A DNA stretch of 8,085 nucleotides from contig QHOR01000163.1 in NCBI GenBank assembly GCA_003219395.1, positions 1 through 8,085 on the forward strand, read 5' to 3'. The notes beneath the pieces are model-generated. The model ran no database searches. It was not told the origin of the DNA and was given only the letters and a program-made list of their open reading frames with translations. Positions within the stretch are counted from its first letter, which is position 1, and each line of letters begins with the position of its first letter. Both the position numbers and the translations under genes were made by a program. This stretch comes from Verrucomicrobiota bacterium. Lineage in GTDB: Bacteria; Verrucomicrobiota; Verrucomicrobiia; Chthoniobacterales; UBA10450. This document shows, in pieces, positions 6,142 through 8,085 of the stretch.

Positions 6142-6916
6142 TTAAAGGTGAGATTCGTCTTGGCGCTGAACGCAACCGTTTGCGGGCCAGCTGAATGCTT
6201 CCACAACACCTTTGGGATCTTTCCACGGGTTAAAGCGCGAAACCTGGACCACGAGCGGTAAATCTGGGGGAATTTCATAGCGCGCCAGACGCGCGTTGAT
6301 TTCTCGATCGCTGAGTTGACGATTCTTGACCGTAAACGGATCGATCGCCGGCATCATCACCCGTTTCGGTGGCTTCATCTCTTGAGCGAAATCGTTGCAG
6401 CTGAGGATCACGGCGTTGTACCTGTCGATCCAGCGCCGTACGTATTTCCATGTTTCTGCATCCGGATGGGAAATATCGAGGTGACAGCGCCAAAGCCAGG
6501 GCACTTCTTCTCGTAATGCTCAATCAACGGCAGTGGCTGCGGGTCGTGCACGATAACGAAGTCATGATCGAGAAATTGCGCACGCTGTTCTCATAAATCA
6601 CCTGTTCCAAAATCTCTGTTTTGATTTTGGAGAAATCGATTTCTCCACCTTGAAGGGCGTTGTGCATCTTCTTGGTGATAGAGAAAAAATCGGGCGTGCC
6701 TTGAATCACTCCCCACTCGCTGCGCAGTCCAGGGCTGTTCATCAGGAGGGTGAGCGAAGAAATTGTCTCCGCCACACCGCCGCCGTAGCACGTAGAATTG
6801 AAATTCGCGACGCGTGGTCCTTTGAGTTTGGCGGCCTTATCGCGAATTCGGTCAACAGCCTCGCCGCCAACGAGCGGCTCATAGTCGTCGATTTGCGTGA
6901 TGCGATACCGGCTCAT
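6142..6916 (-). pseudogene. Trehalose synthase (TreT-like GT4 glycosyltransferase), frameshifted and truncated
   Basis: TreT-type enzymes join NDP-glucose and glucose, reversibly, to make trehalose. The gene begins at ATG 6916; ITQIDDYEPLVGGE and NSTCYGGGVAETISSL (about residues 40-55) match the TreT N-terminal domain, including the GGG acceptor loop. Frame 1 ends its homology at YENSVR (about 6582). Homology then continues in a second frame as FLDHDFVIVHDPQPLPLIEHYEK, and from about 6504 in a third as PWLWRCHLDISHPDAETW through VVQVSRFNPWKDPKGVVEAF. After about 6195 the family pattern is lost and the frame stops at 6142. The C-terminal donor domain with its E-x7-E motif is absent: roughly half the usual length of about 400 residues or more is missing or scrambled. 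It is therefore non-functional as read. Specificity for trehalose is inferred from the N-terminal motifs; another GT4 enzyme is possible. No Shine-Dalgarno sequence is evident. Confidence 0.83.
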
Positions 6917-7004
6917 TTGTGAATAATTCGTTTATGAGCGAGCACACGCTCGCAACCGGCGCCAGTAGCGAATTAGTTTTGCGTTACCTAAAACTGACGG
7001 AGCA
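6917..7004. promoter_or_regulatory. Divergent region between treT-like pseudogene and the 86-residue ORF
   Basis: The gap holds the perfect 6-bp dyad GCGAGC-ACAC-GCTCGC (6938-6953), which can be an operator or an RNA hairpin in the leader of the minus-strand gene. The rest is AT-rich for this window (6961-6995), as expected for promoters, but I could not settle on a -35/-10 pair. ACGGAG (6997-7002) is a good ribosome-binding site for the ORF at 7005. Confidence 0.4.
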
Positions 7005-7265
7005 ATGAAGACGCCGAAAATAGACGATAAACTGAGACTGCTGGCAGAGTTCGGGCAAACCGACGCAATCTGCGTCGAGATACTCAAAAATCCGGCTACG
7101 GAGGAGGGTATTTTACTGAAGGTGATGGCGCGTGGTCCATTCGAACAAGGGCAACAAGTCTGGATTCTCGATCGCGATGGATCGAAAGTCGGCGCTACCG
7201 TTGAAAAGGTTCTTGAGCAAACCATCGACAGCGAAGTGACGCTCTCGACGGTGTTACCGGCGTAA
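7005..7265 (+). CDS. Hypothetical small soluble protein, 86 residues
   Basis: The protein starts at ATG 7005, preceded at close range by ACGGAG, which supports this start. I do not recognise a family. The sequence has no membrane segment or signal peptide. The first 20 residues (MKTPKIDDKLRLLAEFGQTD) look helical and amphipathic. The remainder has the alternating pattern of a small beta-barrel: ILLKVMARGPFEQGQQVWILDR, then DGSKVGATVEKVLEQ, then SEVTLSTVLPA. The GxQVWILDRDGSKVGATV segment resembles a strand-turn-strand unit, so an OB- or SH3-like fold is possible, but this is inference. Codon use resembles the neighbours, and the reading frame is undisturbed. The gene stands alone between a divergent pseudogene and the ComA-like gene 144 bp downstream. 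The overlapping minus-strand ORF is a shadow. Confidence 0.65.
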   Translation: MKTPKIDDKLRLLAEFGQTDAICVEILKNPATEEGILLKVMARGPFEQGQQVWILDRDGSKVGATVEKVLEQTIDSEVTLSTVLPA

Positions 7266-7409
7266 GCTGCAAGCTGAGCGCCTGCACTGGTCCTGCATCG
7301 CATCACCTGTCAAGCAAAGCCCCGCGGTACGGCACGCTCCCCGGCGTGAGAACGCGCGCTCTTCTCACACGGCCATTCCCGCGTCACGTTCCGTTCCCTA
7401 TTGAGACGA
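7266..7409 (+). promoter_or_regulatory. Leader region of the ComA-like gene with two mutually exclusive hairpins
   Basis: This 144-bp gap has no gene. It contains CACGC/GCGTG (7333-7348, loop TCCCCG) and the perfect 7-bp stem GTGAGAA/TTCTCAC (7346-7368, 9-base loop). The two share bases 7346-7348 and cannot form together. The second stem could terminate the upstream ORF or act in an attenuator, but no T-run follows, so function is unproven. Confidence 0.3.
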
Positions 7410-8085
7410 ATGGAATCAACGAATGCCCAACGCGGTTTTAACTTTCTCCAGGTCAACGAGCGGGAAGGTAAGCCGCGGAAGCGCGGCTTAACGGAGATCC
7501 GTGGGCCGTATTATTCCGTCATAGGCCGCCGTTACCTTGAAGATCTATTCGAGACGATGGGTGCCTACGTTGATTCGCTTAAGTTTGCCGGCGGCTCGTT
7601 CACACTTATGCCACAGCAAGCGGTAGCCGATATCATCGAGCTTTGTCACAAATACCAAGTGGTGGTTTCCACAGGCGGTTTCGTTGAGCGCGTTCTCGTG
7701 CAGGGCCATGAAGCCGTGCGCAAGTACGTTGCCTCATGTAGAAAACTTGGGTTCGACATCATCGAGATCTCAGCTGGATTCGTGTCTATTCCAACTGACG
7801 ATTGGCTGCGGCTAATCGAATTAGTTCGAAAATCCGGACTAAAAGCGAAACCAGAAGTAGGAATTCAATTCGGTGCAGGAGGCGCCACCGCGTCTGCAGA
7901 ACTGGAAGCGGAAGGTACACGTGACCCAAGCTGGGCCATCGCACAGGCAAAGCGATTTCTCGACGCTGGGGCCGACATTATCATGATCGAAAGCGAGGGC
8001 ATTACCGAAAACGTCGATCCGTGGCGGACGGAGGTCCCAGCGAAGTTCATCGACGAGATCGGCGCGGATAAACTGATGTTCGAAG
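7410..8085 (+). CDS. Phosphosulfolactate synthase / HSA32 family protein (ComA-like), N-terminal part
   Basis: The first 225 codons plus one base of a gene that leaves the window on the right. ATG 7410 has GAGACGA directly upstream. The protein has the (beta/alpha)8-barrel ComA pattern: PRKRGLTEIRGPYYSV (22-37), DSLKFAGGS (55-63), VVVSTGGFVERVL (84-96), KLGFDIIEISAGF (112-124), GLKAKPEVG (143-151), AGADIIMIESEGI (186-198) and DKLMFE at the edge. In methanogens and some bacteria ComA adds sulfite to phosphoenolpyruvate to give (2R)-phosphosulfolactate, the first step to coenzyme M or sulfolactate. Plant HSA32 proteins, needed for thermotolerance memory, are close relatives, and this sequence resembles them well (TEIRGPYYS, LKFAGGS, MFE). 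Most aerobic bacteria carrying such a gene make no coenzyme M, so the reaction here is unsettled. No comB or comC homologue is visible in the window. Confidence 0.85.
   Translation, partial: MESTNAQRGFNFLQVNEREGKPRKRGLTEIRGPYYSVIGRRYLEDLFETMGAYVDSLKFAGGSFTLMPQQAVADIIELCHKYQVVVSTGGFVERVLVQGHEAVRKYVASCRKLGFDIIEISAGFVSIPTDDWLRLIELVRKSGLKAKPEVGIQFGAGGATASAELEAEGTRDPSWAIAQAKRFLDAGADIIMIESEGITENVDPWRTEVPAKFIDEIGADKLMFE

Overview
The window looks like a soil or freshwater bacterial chromosome fragment of about 54% G+C by eye. Verrucomicrobiota is my best guess, from the style of the MiaB, MTA phosphorylase and DUF2127 proteins and from a short CAACTC-type tandem repeat inside a coding region. No rRNA or other taxonomic marker is present, so this assignment is weak. 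I see no insertion sequence, CRISPR array, functional tRNA or phage gene.

Layout. Bases 1-2493 are read on the minus strand: miaB (tRNA methylthiotransferase, broken), then a small multi-pass membrane protein with an unclear start, then the N-terminal third of a family 9 (heptosyltransferase-like) glycosyltransferase that runs off the left edge. Bases 2494-2782 are a divergent intergenic region. Bases 2783-3661 on the plus strand encode a 5'-methylthioadenosine phosphorylase interrupted by an in-frame TAG. It converges, across a possible terminator, on bioF (3766-4968, minus), which is intact. A 44-bp region with a perfect 15-bp palindrome separates bioF from a divergent VOC-family protein (5013-5420), which is followed 25 bp later by a DUF2127 membrane protein (5446-5982). 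Next is a cluster of small hairpins (5984-6103) lying against the truncated 3' end of a GT4 trehalose synthase-like gene (6142-6916, minus) that also carries two internal frameshifts. On the right are an unrecognised 86-residue protein (7005-7265) and the first 225 codons of a phosphosulfolactate synthase/HSA32-family protein (7410 to the edge).

The most notable pattern is that three well-known enzyme genes (miaB, mtnP, treT-like) are disrupted in 8 kb, and a fourth gene lacks a normal start, while bioF, the VOC gene, the DUF2127 gene, the 86-codon ORF and the ComA-like gene read cleanly. Two of the broken genes also carry substitutions at normally conserved positions. This fits real gene decay in a reducing genome, but errors in a metagenome assembly could give the same picture. 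The genes do not form one pathway. They are housekeeping, cofactor, salvage and envelope genes in short transcription units. I did not find a convincing new multi-gene system. The points most worth a second look are the heptamer-repeat insertion inside BioF, the HSA32-like ComA homologue, and the hairpin cluster at the truncated glycosyltransferase.
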